Positions 17,971 to 27,646 of a stretch of 64,000 nt of DNA are shown piece after piece. The notes under the pieces are model-generated. The model did no database searches. It saw only the letters and a list, made by a program, of their open reading frames with translations, and had not been told where the DNA came from. Each line of letters begins with the position of its first letter. The first letter of the stretch is position 1. The DNA comes from Paracoccaceae bacterium (lineage in GTDB: Bacteria > Pseudomonadota > Alphaproteobacteria > Rhodobacterales > Rhodobacteraceae), in the NCBI GenBank assembly GCA_033344815.1, contig JAWPMR010000001.1, positions 2,280,136 to 2,344,135 of the forward strand. Reading direction: 5' to 3'. A program made the position numbers and the translations under genes.

Positions 17971-18636
17971 TCAGATCCTTTCAGACACGTCCAACAGGAT
18001 CGCATTCAACGCTTCGGGATCGTTCCATGCGTTTTGGCATGCTTCCAGAGATCCCGCGCCCAGCCAACCCGAAATACGTACCAGTTCCTCTTCGGATGTT
18101 TTGCCGTCCCCGGGTTCGGTCAACAACCAGAGGACCGCGCCAATACATGTACGCAGCGGCAACCCGGCCTCGGGGCCCTGTCCTGAGCCCAGCAATCCCG
18201 GGGCAACGCCAAAAGGTTCGCGACGGATCATCGCGTGCAGCAAAGCCGCCGCACGGAAGGGCTCGTTTTCCGCATCATGCCAGCACAGGGCGAGGATCGT
18301 TTCGCTGACCAGAAAATCGGACTCTTTTGCCTCTGCCAGCAAGATGGAAATGGCAAAACCCGCGCATGCTGCCATCTCGGTCGCAGACATATCCGCACCC
18401 TGCATGGCTGCTGCTGCCTCCGCGACAACTGATGTCTCAGGCGGTCCGGAAATGCCGGCGCCCTTTGGATCAAACGGCGTGATGTTTTCGACGGCGTGGC
18501 GTAACGGACCCGGCAAGGCTTCCAGCGCATGAGAGACCACCGAGGCCGCAGGCCCCGCATGCTGGCGCACGCCCCGCACGAGGTCGCGCAACGGGAGCGT
18601 CAAGGCGCGTGGATTGGGATAGGAACTGCTCATCAT
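17971..18636 (-). CDS. Unknown alpha-helical protein in the leftward sugar operon
   Basis: 221 residues, probably cytoplasmic, helical and alanine/leucine rich, with no motif I know. A weak ribosome site (AGAAGG) precedes ATGATG. It begins 20 bases after the PfkB kinase gene and ends one base before the next gene's start, so it belongs to the same transcript. Both unknown genes may be specific to this locus in relatives. Confidence 0.65.
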   Translation of the reverse strand: MMSSSYPNPRALTLPLRDLVRGVRQHAGPAASVVSHALEALPGPLRHAVENITPFDPKGAGISGPPETSVVAEAAAAMQGADMSATEMAACAGFAISILLAEAKESDFLVSETILALCWHDAENEPFRAAALLHAMIRREPFGVAPGLLGSGQGPEAGLPLRTCIGAVLWLLTEPGDGKTSEEELVRISGWLGAGSLEACQNAWNDPEALNAILLDVSERI

Positions 18637-18655
18637 GGCAGGCCTTCTATTGGAG

Positions 18656-19612
18656 TCACGCCCCAGTATACGCCTTCAAGCCAGTGTTAGCCATGAAAGA
18701 AAGAGTTGTATCCAGATCAACGACTCCTGCCTGCGATCCCAGACCAGTCGCATTCTGCGCCGAACTGGCCTGACCCAAACGGATACAGTCCTCGGTTGAT
18801 TTGTCCAAGTGCAGACCCGTTGCAAACCCCGCATTAAAGCAATCACCGCAGCCGCAAGTGCACACCACGTCGATTTCATAGGCCGGAATATCGATATTCA
18901 CGCCACTCTGATCTCGATACATGGCTCCGTCGGCCCCCAATGTCAGGATGACAGCGCCAGTTCCCTGATCCAGCAGGAATTGCGCAATGTCGTCAAAATC
19001 CGTGAGCCCGGATAGCGCCATTGCCTCTTCTTCTGAGGGCATAAATACATCGGTATGCACCAAAAGCGGCTTGATCAGAGCCAGATCATCAGGCGTCGAG
19101 GCAAAGACATCCAAGGTTGTTTGACAGCCCCGCTTCTTCGCTTCCGCCAGGACCTCGACGGTGCGGCCTTTATCCATCGCATCCATCAATCCTACGCCGC
19201 CAACGTGCAGGATTCTAGTGTCCAACACGCGATCCAACTGCGCGTCATCCACGTAAAAACCCGCCGTCGCACCCAACTTGTGTAGCGCGGGACGCGCGCC
19301 GTCAGGCCGCGTGGTGACAATGCTGGACGAGGTGGAAAAATCCGGACAGCGCTGCATCATGTCCCGATCAACGCCGAAATCATCAAGCCGGCGCAACACC
19401 CAATCCCCCATCAGATCGTTCCCAACGCCGCCAACGGCCTGCACCTGCAACCCATGTTTCGCCGCCACAATAGCCGCCGATCCGGCAGCACCTGAAACAG
19501 CCAGCGCGAAGTCATCCACAAAGAAAGTATTTCCACCCGGCGGGATATCGTTCACCGGCCGGCACAGTGCATCAAATGTGTAAAACCCCATGGAGGTGTA
19601 ATCGAATGTCAT
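18656..19612 (-). CDS. PfkB-family carbohydrate kinase
   Basis: A ribokinase-like ATP-dependent sugar or polyol kinase of 318 residues. The N-terminal glycine block GGNTFFVDDFALAVSGAAGS (about 26-45) and AVGGVGNDLMGDWV are typical. The second signature reads CTCGCGDCFNAGF (about 247-259), so the usual GAGD anion hole is GCGD with the catalytic Asp kept. The unusual cysteines around it are noteworthy. It sits 21 bases after the ABC ATPase gene, so it probably phosphorylates the imported sugar or a product of it. Confidence 0.9.
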   Translation of the reverse strand: MTFDYTSMGFYTFDALCRPVNDIPPGGNTFFVDDFALAVSGAAGSAAIVAAKHGLQVQAVGGVGNDLMGDWVLRRLDDFGVDRDMMQRCPDFSTSSSIVTTRPDGARPALHKLGATAGFYVDDAQLDRVLDTRILHVGGVGLMDAMDKGRTVEVLAEAKKRGCQTTLDVFASTPDDLALIKPLLVHTDVFMPSEEEAMALSGLTDFDDIAQFLLDQGTGAVILTLGADGAMYRDQSGVNIDIPAYEIDVVCTCGCGDCFNAGFATGLHLDKSTEDCIRLGQASSAQNATGLGSQAGVVDLDTTLSFMANTGLKAYTGA

Positions 19613-19633
19613 AGGATCCCCCGGATGTTCGGC

Positions 19634-20686
19634 TTAGTCAGCGATGCGCTGCCCCGTCTGTGCATCAAATAGAAAAATGCGCTCTTTATCGAACTTCACT
19701 GAAACAGAGGTGTCAAGTTTGGCGCGAAAGTCACGATCGGCTTTGACCTCGACACGTCTATCGCCCACCTCAATCGTCAGGTAGGTCAAATCGCCTGTAG
19801 GCTCCACGCCAAATACCGTTCCCTTGAGCTGTGGCTGAGCGCCACCAACGGTACAGTCTTCGGGGCGAAAACCAAGCACCACTTGTCCACTCTGCGCCGC
19901 AGACAGGCCCGTCACTTCGATCCCGGGCGCGGTAAACACACCCTCCTGAACCTGACCTTCAACAAGGTTCATCGGGGGCGAACCAATGAAACCCGCCACA
20001 AAGGTATTGGCAGGGTCATTGTAAATTTCATCAGGCGTGCCGATTTGCTGGATCGCACCCCCTTCCATGATCACGATGCGGTCCGCCAGGGTCATTGCCT
20101 CGATCTGATCATGGGTCACATAGACAGTTGTTACTTTTAACTGCCGCTGAATATGCTTGATCTGGACCCGCATCGCTTGACGCAACTTGGCGTCCAGATT
20201 GCTGAGCGGTTCGTCCATCAGGAACACCTGAGGCTGGCGCACGATGGCACGCGCGAGTGCAGCACGTTGGCGCTGCCCCCCGGATAAAGCGCCGGGTTTA
20301 CGATCCAGATACTCTGTCAGTTCGGTCATTTCAGCCGCGCGCTGTACCAAGGCATCCTGTTCGGGCTTAGGCACCTGCCGCATACGCAAAGGAAAGCGGA
20401 TGTTTTCATAGATCGTCATGTTGGGATAAAGCGCGTAGCCCTGAAACACCATCGCCACATCGCGGTCCCGGGCGTCAACGTCATTCATGACCTCACCGTC
20501 CATGATCACATCGCCCTCGCTTGGCTCCTCAAGGCCGGCAATCATCCGCATTGTCGTGGTTTTGCCGCATCCGGACGGTCCAAGAAAAACAACAAATTCC
20601 TCATCCGCGATATCGATGTTCACATCGCGCACGCCCCAGACGTTGCCCCATCGCTTCTGGATGCCGGTAAGCTCAATGCGTGCCAT
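19634..20686 (-). CDS. Sugar ABC transporter ATP-binding protein (MalK/UgpC type)
   Basis: 350 residues. Walker A is GPSGCGKTT (about 38-46), the signature LSGGQRQR, and Walker B plus D-loop VFLMDEPLSNLD. A C-terminal TOBE/regulatory domain (about 235-350) marks the MalK/UgpC class that can energise CUT1 importers. I chose the ATG at 20686 (MARIELTGI) because an upstream extension would run into the permease gene. Two bases separate the start from the preceding permease stop. Confidence 0.93.
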   Translation of the reverse strand: MARIELTGIQKRWGNVWGVRDVNIDIADEEFVVFLGPSGCGKTTTMRMIAGLEEPSEGDVIMDGEVMNDVDARDRDVAMVFQGYALYPNMTIYENIRFPLRMRQVPKPEQDALVQRAAEMTELTEYLDRKPGALSGGQRQRAALARAIVRQPQVFLMDEPLSNLDAKLRQAMRVQIKHIQRQLKVTTVYVTHDQIEAMTLADRIVIMEGGAIQQIGTPDEIYNDPANTFVAGFIGSPPMNLVEGQVQEGVFTAPGIEVTGLSAAQSGQVVLGFRPEDCTVGGAQPQLKGTVFGVEPTGDLTYLTIEVGDRRVEVKADRDFRAKLDTSVSVKFDKERIFLFDAQTGQRIAD

Positions 20687-20688
20687 TT

Positions 20689-21534
20689 TTATCCCTTCAC
20701 CGCGCCCATCGTCAGACCACGTGACAGATGTTTCTGGATCAACACGACCACGATAAACACCGGCACGAAGGCCAGAAAGGCGACCAGTGCAATTGCGTTG
20801 TAAATAAGCCCGTCCGAGCCGCCGGTAAAATTCGCCAGCGCCACCGACATTGTATAAGCATTGGGTGTCGAAGCGATCAGCAGCGTGAACAAAAATTCGT
20901 TGATGGCAAAGATCATCGCGATGACGCTTGCCGTGATGATGCCGGGCAGTATGGCGGGGATGATGATTTCCCACAGGATGCGCAGATCACCCGCGCCATC
21001 CGTTTTGGCGGCATCTTCCAGTTCTTTGGGGATGTCCATCATGTAAGACCGGATGATCCACGTCACAAATGACAGATTAATCGCCGCGTAGATCAGCATT
21101 AAGGCCCAGACCGTGTCCAGCAATCCCATGTTACGAAACAGGAAGAAAATCGGGATCGCAACAATCGCGGGCGCCATCATCCGGGTAGATAGAATGTAAA
21201 ACCCGATGTCATCGCGCCCCCGGTAGGTATAGCGCGAGAGCGAATAGGCCGCCGGGATCGCCAGCACCAGATCAATCAATACGGACCCGATGATGGCCAG
21301 CACCGAATTGCGCAGGTATTTGGCCATGGGCCAGTCTTCCCAGATCATATGCCAGGCATCGAGGCTAAATGTGGGCCAATAGATCGGCTGAGTGGTGATG
21401 ATCTCGGTCCGTGGGCGGAAGCCGATGGACAGGAACCACAGCACTGGCATCAGACAGAACAACGCCCATGCTCCGAGGATCGCATACCGGAGTGTGAGGC
21501 TTTCGCCGCGGGATTTTCTGCGCACCGATGCCAT
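20689..21534 (-). CDS. Sugar ABC transporter permease (MalG type)
   Basis: 281 residues with six membrane segments. The cytoplasmic loop that docks on the ATPase reads ELEDAAKTDGAGDLRILWEI (the EAA motif), near 182-201. This is the second permease of a CUT1 importer. It is three bases from the upstream permease gene and two from the ATPase gene. Confidence 0.92.
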   Translation of the reverse strand: MASVRRKSRGESLTLRYAILGAWALFCLMPVLWFLSIGFRPRTEIITTQPIYWPTFSLDAWHMIWEDWPMAKYLRNSVLAIIGSVLIDLVLAIPAAYSLSRYTYRGRDDIGFYILSTRMMAPAIVAIPIFFLFRNMGLLDTVWALMLIYAAINLSFVTWIIRSYMMDIPKELEDAAKTDGAGDLRILWEIIIPAILPGIITASVIAMIFAINEFLFTLLIASTPNAYTMSVALANFTGGSDGLIYNAIALVAFLAFVPVFIVVVLIQKHLSRGLTMGAVKG

Positions 21535-21536
21535 AG

Positions 21537-22481
21537 TTATACCTTCGCCGACACAAAGGCGCGTTTGACCACAAACTGCGCGATGATGATGGTCAGGATC
21601 AGCATGATCACTGAAGCAGAAGACGCATAGCCGAAGTCAAAGAACTTAAAGCCTGTACGGTAGATGAAATAGCTGATTGTTTCTGTGCCAAAGGCCGGCC
21701 CCCCTTTGGTGATGACAAACACGTTAGTGAACATCGTGGTGATGTCGATGCCGCGCAGGATCAGGGCGACGGCAATCACCGGTTTCATCATCGGCAAGGA
21801 GATGTTCCAGAAGATCTGATACCATGAGGCGCCATCCAGACGCGCAGCCTCTTCGACCTCTTCGTCCTGACCCTGAAGGGCAGCCACAAAAATTATGAAT
21901 AGAAACGGGGTCCATTGCCAGACATCCGCGAGGATCAGAATGGACCGGCTCATCCAGATGGAAGATTGAAAAGCGATGTTGCCGTCGATCAACCCCAGCC
22001 GGATCGAGATATCAGCAAAAACGCGAGCATCCAGAAAGAACAGTTTGTAGATGAACGCCACGGCGGAGGGCATGAACAGCATCGGGATCAGAAAGATGAT
22101 CCGCCAGCCTTTGACCCATGGATCGCGGTAGGCATAAAACGCGATTGCCAGAGCGATCAGACATTGCAGCGTCAGGGAAATCGACCCGATCACAAAGGTA
22201 TTCCAGAGCGCACCCCAGAATTGATAGTCGTTGAACAGACGCGCGTAATTGGCAAAACCAACCGGCTGCCATGGTCCGAACTTGACCGCATAAAAACTCT
22301 GAACAATGGCATAGATGCCAGGATAGAGCGTAATCAGCAGCAGATAAATGACTGCCGGGGCCACCAAAAGATACGGGAACCATGCCTTTAGACGCTTGCT
22401 GCGTCTTTTGAATGTCTTCTGTGTCGGCCTTGCCGGGGCGGTTTGATCCGCCCCGGTGCCCGACAGGTTTGAAGTGCCCAT
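21537..22481 (-). CDS. Sugar ABC transporter permease (MalF type)
   Basis: 314 residues with a basic cytoplasmic N-terminus and six membrane segments. The EAA loop is EEVEEAARLDGASWYQIFW (about 213-231). It pairs with the MalG-type permease gene immediately downstream, and lies 35 bases after the binding-protein gene. Confidence 0.92.
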   Translation of the reverse strand: MGTSNLSGTGADQTAPARPTQKTFKRRSKRLKAWFPYLLVAPAVIYLLLITLYPGIYAIVQSFYAVKFGPWQPVGFANYARLFNDYQFWGALWNTFVIGSISLTLQCLIALAIAFYAYRDPWVKGWRIIFLIPMLFMPSAVAFIYKLFFLDARVFADISIRLGLIDGNIAFQSSIWMSRSILILADVWQWTPFLFIIFVAALQGQDEEVEEAARLDGASWYQIFWNISLPMMKPVIAVALILRGIDITTMFTNVFVITKGGPAFGTETISYFIYRTGFKFFDFGYASSASVIMLILTIIIAQFVVKRAFVSAKV

Positions 22482-22516
22482 ATTGAGGTACAGCCCGTCT
22501 TAAGGTCGTGGATCGT

Positions 22517-24070
22517 TTAGAACGGCAAATCCTTGCCTTCACCCACATAAAGACCCGGCGCTGCCGCGGCATAATCCACCGGATCATTGCCTTGGTAGAA
22601 CCCGTTGCTGGACATGATCTGCTTGACTGCAGCGGCCGCATTATCGAGCGCCTCCTTCGGCGTGATCTGCCCCACAACAGCGCGGTTGATCTCATTGCCG
22701 ATGGCCTGCTCAATCGGGAAAGCGCCAGGCAGGCGCGGCGAACACCACGCGTGTTCAAGGCTGTCGGCCCAGACTTTCGCAGGCTGTGAGACTTCTTGCA
22801 GGTTGGTGTTGGTCAGGACGGATTTGTAACCCGGAGCCACACCATTTGCATTGGCCTCGTTCATCGCCATGATCGACCCGGTGGTCAGGAAGGCCAGCAT
22901 CAGGAATGCACCTTCTGGGTTCTGCGCACTGGCCGCGACACAGGATGTCGAGCCCGCGATATTTGGCGGTGCAAAACGACCCCCATCGATGCGTGGTTCG
23001 TAAATGGTGACGAAATCATCGACGATCTGGCTTTGATCCGGCCGCATCGCCTGCGTCCCTGAATCCTGCCAGCTGATGTTGGTGGCGACCTGCCCGCCCA
23101 ACCAAGCCGCGCGATTTTCCGGCCAACCGGCACCCGCGTGACCTTCATTGGCGTTTTTGGTCAGCGCCATGATGATCTCCAGCCCCTTCATGCCTGCGTC
23201 ACCGTTAAAGATCGGCTCCCAGTTTTCATCAAACAGCATCATGCCGGCCTGAGCGGCAATATGCTCCCACGTATAGGTCGACCAGAAGCCGGGTGCTGCC
23301 ATCATGCCAACACCGGATACGCCAGGTTCGATCTTGTTCAACTCGCCAGATACACGGATCAATTCATCATAGGTCGGGATCGAAGTGACTTTATCAACAG
23401 AGCCCCCCAACAGGGTTTCCATGTAACCTTTGCGTACATGCACCATCTGAATGTCGCAATCGAACGGAATGCCATACATCTTACCATTAAAGAAGCCGTA
23501 ATTCAGACGATAGGTGTCATAGAAGTCATCCAGCGGCAGACCCCATTTGTCAGCATAATCATCAAGGCTGGCGAGGAAACCCGGTGCCGCGAAGTCGCCT
23601 AACCACGGGGAGAAGAACTGCAACGCGTCAAAGGAGGCATTGCCGGAAATGAACTCGGCAAGCGCCTTGTCATAAAAGCTGTCATCCGGGATCGGGACCA
23701 ATTCAACCGTGATGCCCGAGAGTTTTTCAAACGGCACCAGACCCTCGGCAGCCGATTCCGCATCCGCCGCGCCAATGGCGAAACGCACAGTCGTGCCCGC
23801 CAGTTCGGAGCGCACGGCTTCCCAATCTACGGTGCGGATCCAGTCTTTATTGCTGTCCCAGATCGGCTTGTCGTCGGACATGCCATAAAGGTCGCGGTAG
23901 TCCTGCCGCACGTATTTATTGATCGAAATATCATCCAGAACGCTTTGTGGATCGGGCAGATGCCCATCAGCAAGCGCTGCGCTGCCAAAGCTCAGACCAC
24001 CTGCGGCAAAGCCCGCAGCGGATGAGCTTTTCAGGAAAGAGCGCCGTGATAGGTGATTGCTATTCGTCAT
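22517..24070 (-). CDS. Extracellular sugar-binding protein, Tat-exported
   Basis: 517 residues, long for a CUT1 receptor. The N-terminus has a twin-arginine signal (SRRSFLKSS at about 8-16) then a hydrophobic stretch ending near ALA-DG at about 35. Tat export implies folding in the cytoplasm before export, which is common for these long receptors in Rhodobacterales. The body has extracellular-binding-protein blocks such as FDALQFFSPWLGDFAAPGF and AGSTSCVAASAQNPEGAF. It is the first gene of the leftward operon and divergent from the dehydrogenase gene. Confidence 0.92.
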   Translation of the reverse strand: MTNSNHLSRRSFLKSSSAAGFAAGGLSFGSAALADGHLPDPQSVLDDISINKYVRQDYRDLYGMSDDKPIWDSNKDWIRTVDWEAVRSELAGTTVRFAIGAADAESAAEGLVPFEKLSGITVELVPIPDDSFYDKALAEFISGNASFDALQFFSPWLGDFAAPGFLASLDDYADKWGLPLDDFYDTYRLNYGFFNGKMYGIPFDCDIQMVHVRKGYMETLLGGSVDKVTSIPTYDELIRVSGELNKIEPGVSGVGMMAAPGFWSTYTWEHIAAQAGMMLFDENWEPIFNGDAGMKGLEIIMALTKNANEGHAGAGWPENRAAWLGGQVATNISWQDSGTQAMRPDQSQIVDDFVTIYEPRIDGGRFAPPNIAGSTSCVAASAQNPEGAFLMLAFLTTGSIMAMNEANANGVAPGYKSVLTNTNLQEVSQPAKVWADSLEHAWCSPRLPGAFPIEQAIGNEINRAVVGQITPKEALDNAAAAVKQIMSSNGFYQGNDPVDYAAAAPGLYVGEGKDLPF

Positions 24071-24188
24071 TTTTGTTGTCCTCCCAATTGGTCTGTCGTG
24101 CCGTTACCATCCAGCCAGTGAAACAGCCCGGCATCAACCCCGATCCTCCCGATCCGGGCCTGAACATATGAATGCCCTTGTTAACGAT

Positions 24189-24266
24189 TGTTCATTTTAC
24201 CAATCCGGTCAACTCCTATTTTAATTATGACTGAACATTTGAATTGACAATAGAACCAAAGTTCAT
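24189..24266. promoter_or_regulatory. Three TGTTCA/TGAACA-type half-sites in the divergent promoter region
   Basis: TGTTCAT at 24189-24195, TGAACA at 24232-24237 and GTTCAT at 24261-24266 lie in the AT-rich region between the two arms of the locus. The last falls within the spacer of the likely rightward promoter. They could be the binding sites of the SorC-type regulator encoded at 28950, but this is only inferred. Confidence 0.35.
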
Positions 24267-24272
24267 GCTATT
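24244..24272 (+). promoter_or_regulatory. Probable promoter of the dehydrogenase-E1-E2 operon
   Basis: An exact -35 consensus TTGACA at 24244-24249, 17-base spacer, then GCTATT at 24267-24272. The transcript would start near 24279, 29 bases before the ATG at 24308. Confidence 0.5.
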
Positions 24273-24307
24273 GAAAGAACACCTCTTGCGCAGAAGGATC
24301 GTGCCTC

Positions 24308-25639
24308 ATGGCCTCCAACATCTCCCTCACAGGTCTCGCCAAAGATCTTTCCGAACGGGCAGCCTCTGGTAAACCAGTACGCATTGGCCTGATTGGGTCA
24401 GGCGAGATGGGTACGGATATTGTGACCCGCGCCGCAATGATGGACGGTGTCGAGGTCGCTGCGATTTCGGAAATCAACCCGAGCGCCGCCCACAAGGCCG
24501 TGGAGATTGCCCGCAGCACAGATGGCTTTAGCGCGGATGCAAATTCGGCGGACAGCCTCAATACGGTGATAGAAAGCGGCAAGACAGCGATTGCGAATAA
24601 CGCAGACGCCATTCTCGAATCCGGACTAATTGACGTTGTGATTGATGCAACCGGCATCCCGGCGGTCGGGGCTGAAATCGGCCTCAAGGCGATGGAACGG
24701 GGCAAGCACCTCGTCATGATGAACGTCGAGGCGGACGTGACAATTGGGGCCTACTTGCGCCGCGAAGCGGATCGCCTTGGCGTGGTGTACTCGCTTGGGG
24801 CCGGCGATGAGCCGTCTTCGTGCATGGAACTGATCGAATTCGTCTCCGCCATGGGGCACAAGATCGTCTGTGCAGGCAAGGGCAAGAACAATCCCTTGAA
24901 CATCGACGCCCTGCCAGAGGCTTATATGGAAGAAGCTGCGCGGCGTCACATGAACCCGCGTCTGCTGGTCGAATTCGTTGATGGTTCCAAAACCGCCGTA
25001 GAAATGTGCGCAATCGCCAATGCAACGGGCCTGATCCCGGATTGCGATGGCATGCATGGTCCTGCTGCCGGACCCAAAGAGCTTGCCAAAACTCTGATCC
25101 CCAAGAAAGACGGCGGCTTACTCGACGGGATTGGGCGGGTGGACTATTCCATCGGCAAAGGCGTCTCACCCGGCGTTTTTGTGGTGATTGAGGCCGAACA
25201 TCCCCGCATTCGCGAACGCTTGAAAGATCTGAAAATGGGGGATGGCCCTTATTTCGAATTCATCCGCCCCTATCACCTGACGTCTCTAGAGGTACCGCTG
25301 ACCTGCGCACGTGCTGTTCTTTATGGTAAGGCCGACATGGTCCCAATGGACCAGCCTGTTGCTGAAGTTGCAGCCGTTGCCAAACGCGATCTTAAACCCG
25401 GCGAAACATTGGATCAGATCGGCGAATACACCTATCGCGCCTGGGCGATGGAAACGTCACGCGCACGGATCGCGCGGGCCCTGCCGGCAGGTTTGCTGAC
25501 GGGCGCTACAACCACCGCCGCAATCGCAAAGGGTGAATTGATCACCGCTCATAACACCACTCTGCCTGATGCCCGCATCGTGGATCTGCGCCGTCGTCAG
25601 GACGAGATGCTTTATGGTAAGGACGCGGCGAATGTCTGA
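24308..25639 (+). CDS. Homoserine dehydrogenase-like NAD(P) oxidoreductase with C-terminal SAF domain
   Basis: 443 residues. A Rossmann nucleotide site GLIGSGEMGTDIV lies at about 27-39. A homoserine-dehydrogenase-like catalytic half follows, with VVIDATGIPAVGAEIGL and GAGDEPSSCMELIEF. A SAF-like domain closes the protein (about 350-430; PLTCARAVLYGKADMVPMDQ then KRDLKPGETLDQIGEYTYRA). Such SAF proteins are often mislabelled as FlgA or antifreeze-like. They are not threonine-synthesis enzymes; here the context is sugar catabolism. The substrate is unknown. Its stop overlaps the next start by eight bases. Confidence 0.82.
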   Translation: MASNISLTGLAKDLSERAASGKPVRIGLIGSGEMGTDIVTRAAMMDGVEVAAISEINPSAAHKAVEIARSTDGFSADANSADSLNTVIESGKTAIANNADAILESGLIDVVIDATGIPAVGAEIGLKAMERGKHLVMMNVEADVTIGAYLRREADRLGVVYSLGAGDEPSSCMELIEFVSAMGHKIVCAGKGKNNPLNIDALPEAYMEEAARRHMNPRLLVEFVDGSKTAVEMCAIANATGLIPDCDGMHGPAAGPKELAKTLIPKKDGGLLDGIGRVDYSIGKGVSPGVFVVIEAEHPRIRERLKDLKMGDGPYFEFIRPYHLTSLEVPLTCARAVLYGKADMVPMDQPVAEVAAVAKRDLKPGETLDQIGEYTYRAWAMETSRARIARALPAGLLTGATTTAAIAKGELITAHNTTLPDARIVDLRRRQDEMLYGKDAANV

Positions 25640-26639
25640 GCCCAAGAATACGCCCTATGCCATCCGCACCTATGACGCGGATAAGTTGAAGGGTGCGCTG
25701 CGCAAGATGTTCTTGATCCGGAAATTCGAGGAAGGTGCTGAGGACAGTTACACGCGTGGTCTGATCCACGGGACGATGCATTTATCCATCGGACAAGAGG
25801 CCTCGGCTGTAGCGTCCTGCATGTCGCTGAGCGATGAGGACAAGATCACCTCTACCCATCGAGGCCACGGCCATTGCGTGGCAAAAGGTGCGGACTTGGG
25901 CCGCATGTTTGCCGAATTTTTCGGAAAAGAAGACGGCTATTGCCGAGGTCGCGGCGGCTCGATGCACATCGCGGATGTGGAAAAGGGCAACCTTGGAGCC
26001 AATGGCATTGTCGGAGGTGGGTTGCCCATCGCCGTAGGCGCGGCGCTTTCAGCCAAACGCCTTGGTACCGGTGCTGTGACGGTCTGCTTTTTTGGTGACG
26101 GGGCCAATAATGAGGGTGCCTTCCATGAAGCTTTGAACATGGCTGCGGTGTGGAAACTGCCCGTGGTATTCGTTTGTGAGAACAACCGGTATGGCATGTC
26201 GACATCGACGGAACGCTCAACAGCCGTGAAAAACATTGCAGACCGTGCGTCGGCTTACAACATGCCCGGCGTAACCGTGGACGGAAACGATTTTTCAGCC
26301 GTGAGCGAAGCGGTTGATACCGCAGTTGCGCGCGCGCGCGCGGGTCAAGGACCAAGCCTTGTTGAAAACCTGACATACCGTTGGCGCGGCCATTCAAAAT
26401 CGGACCGCAACCGGTATCGCACCAAAAAAGAGATCGCCGATTGGATGGCACGGGATCCCATAAAGCAGATGTCCAATCTGCTGGTGACGCATAAAATCAT
26501 GTCAGAAGAGGACATCGCGTCTTTGGAAACGGAAACCGAACGGGTCATTGAGGACGCGATCGCTTTTGCCAATGCGAGCCCTTCGCCCGCCGCGAGTGAT
26601 GCGACACGCTTTGTCTATACCGATGAGGCCGCTGCGTGA
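25632..26639 (+). CDS. Thiamine diphosphate-dependent dehydrogenase E1 component, alpha subunit (acetoin dehydrogenase type)
   Basis: 335 residues. The ThDP-binding motif is present: [13 protein letters not shown] followed about 20 residues later by VFVCENN (near 155-185). [13 protein letters not shown] and [10 protein letters not shown] are typical of E1 alpha. The family includes pyruvate, branched-chain and acetoin dehydrogenases. The E2 partner type below argues for an acetoin-like substrate. Start chosen at ATG 25632, which overlaps the previous gene; the frame is open further upstream but lies in the dehydrogenase gene. Confidence 0.92.
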   Translation: MSEPKNTPYAIRTYDADKLKGALRKMFLIRKFEEGAEDSYTRGLIHGTMHLSIGQEASAVASCMSLSDEDKITSTHRGHGHCVAKGADLGRMFAEFFGKEDGYCRGRGGSMHIADVEKGNLGANGIVGGGLPIAVGAALSAKRLGTGAVTVCFFGDGANNEGAFHEALNMAAVWKLPVVFVCENNRYGMSTSTERSTAVKNIADRASAYNMPGVTVDGNDFSAVSEAVDTAVARARAGQGPSLVENLTYRWRGHSKSDRNRYRTKKEIADWMARDPIKQMSNLLVTHKIMSEEDIASLETETERVIEDAIAFANASPSPAASDATRFVYTDEAAA

Positions 26640-27646
26640 ACATGCACGCCAAGCCCGGTTTGCGCGAGCTATCTTATGCGGAAGCGATCCGCGAAGCGAT
26701 GGATATTGCCCTCGGGCGCGATGAGCGCGTCATTTTGATGGGCGAGGACATCGGTGTTTATGGCGGCGCGTTTCAGGTCACAGGCGACCTGGTCGAAAAA
26801 TACGGCACGGGCCGCGTGATGGACACGCCAATTTCCGAGCTTGGTGGCGCGGGCGTTGCCGTTGGCGCGGCGATGACCGGCTTGCGCCCGATTTTTGAGT
26901 TTCAGTTTTCGGATTTCGCCACGCTTGCGATGGAGCAGATCGTCAATCAGGCCGCCAAGATCCGCTTTATGCTGGGCGGTGCGGTCTCTGTCCCGCTTGT
27001 GATGCGGTTCCCCGCAGGTTCCGGCACCGGGGCTGCGGCACAGCACAGCCAAAGCATCGAAGCGTGGCTGGGTCATGTGCCCGGTCTGAAGGTCATCCAA
27101 CCCTCAACCCCAGAAGACGCCAAAGGCATGTTGCTCGCAGCGCTTGAAGACCCAGATCCTGTGATGATCTTTGAGCACAAAATTCTCTACAAGATGAAAG
27201 GGCATGTGCCGGAAGGGCATTATACAACCCCCATTGGCAAGGCCTCTGTGCGTCGCGAGGGTCGCGATCTGAGCATCGTCGCGACGTCCCTGATGGTGCA
27301 CAAAGCGCTCGCAGCCGCAGATGATTTGGCTAAAGACGGGATAGATGCCGAAGTGATAGACTTGCGCACAATTCGCCCGATGGATCGTGAAACGGTGCTG
27401 GCCTCCGTGCGCAAAACCGGGCGGTTGATTTGCGTCTATGAAGGCGTAAAAACCCTTGGCGTGGGCGCCGAGGTTTCTGCAATGGTCGCTGAAAGCGATG
27501 CTTTTGACTATCTGGATGCACCTATCATCCGGTTGGGAGGTGCGGAAAGCCCGATCCCCTATAACCCTGAGCTGGAAAAAGCCGCCGTCCCGCAAATCCC
27601 GGATGTTCTTGAGGCCGCAAGGGCGTTGGTTCAAGGCCGCCTCTGA
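26636..27646 (+). CDS. Thiamine diphosphate-dependent dehydrogenase E1 component, beta subunit
   Basis: 336 residues, usual size. [18 protein letters not shown] (about 35-52), [17 protein letters not shown] and [19 protein letters not shown] are standard E1 beta blocks. A C-terminal transketolase-like domain (about 200-330) is complete. GTG at 26636 overlaps the E1 alpha stop (GTGA); an in-frame ATG lies six bases on. E1 alpha and beta together form the heterotetramer that decarboxylates or cleaves the substrate and loads the acyl group on E2. Confidence 0.93.
   Translation: MNMHAKPGLRELSYAEAIREAMDIALGRDERVILMGEDIGVYGGAFQVTGDLVEKYGTGRVMDTPISELGGAGVAVGAAMTGLRPIFEFQFSDFATLAMEQIVNQAAKIRFMLGGAVSVPLVMRFPAGSGTGAAAQHSQSIEAWLGHVPGLKVIQPSTPEDAKGMLLAALEDPDPVMIFEHKILYKMKGHVPEGHYTTPIGKASVRREGRDLSIVATSLMVHKALAAADDLAKDGIDAEVIDLRTIRPMDRETVLASVRKTGRLICVYEGVKTLGVGAEVSAMVAESDAFDYLDAPIIRLGGAESPIPYNPELEKAAVPQIPDVLEAARALVQGRL

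Noticed and set aside
24308-25639. Dehydrogenase as a flagellar FlgA-like or true homoserine dehydrogenase
   Set aside because: The SAF domain alone explains the FlgA resemblance, and the sugar-catabolic context with E1/E2 overlap argues against threonine synthesis.
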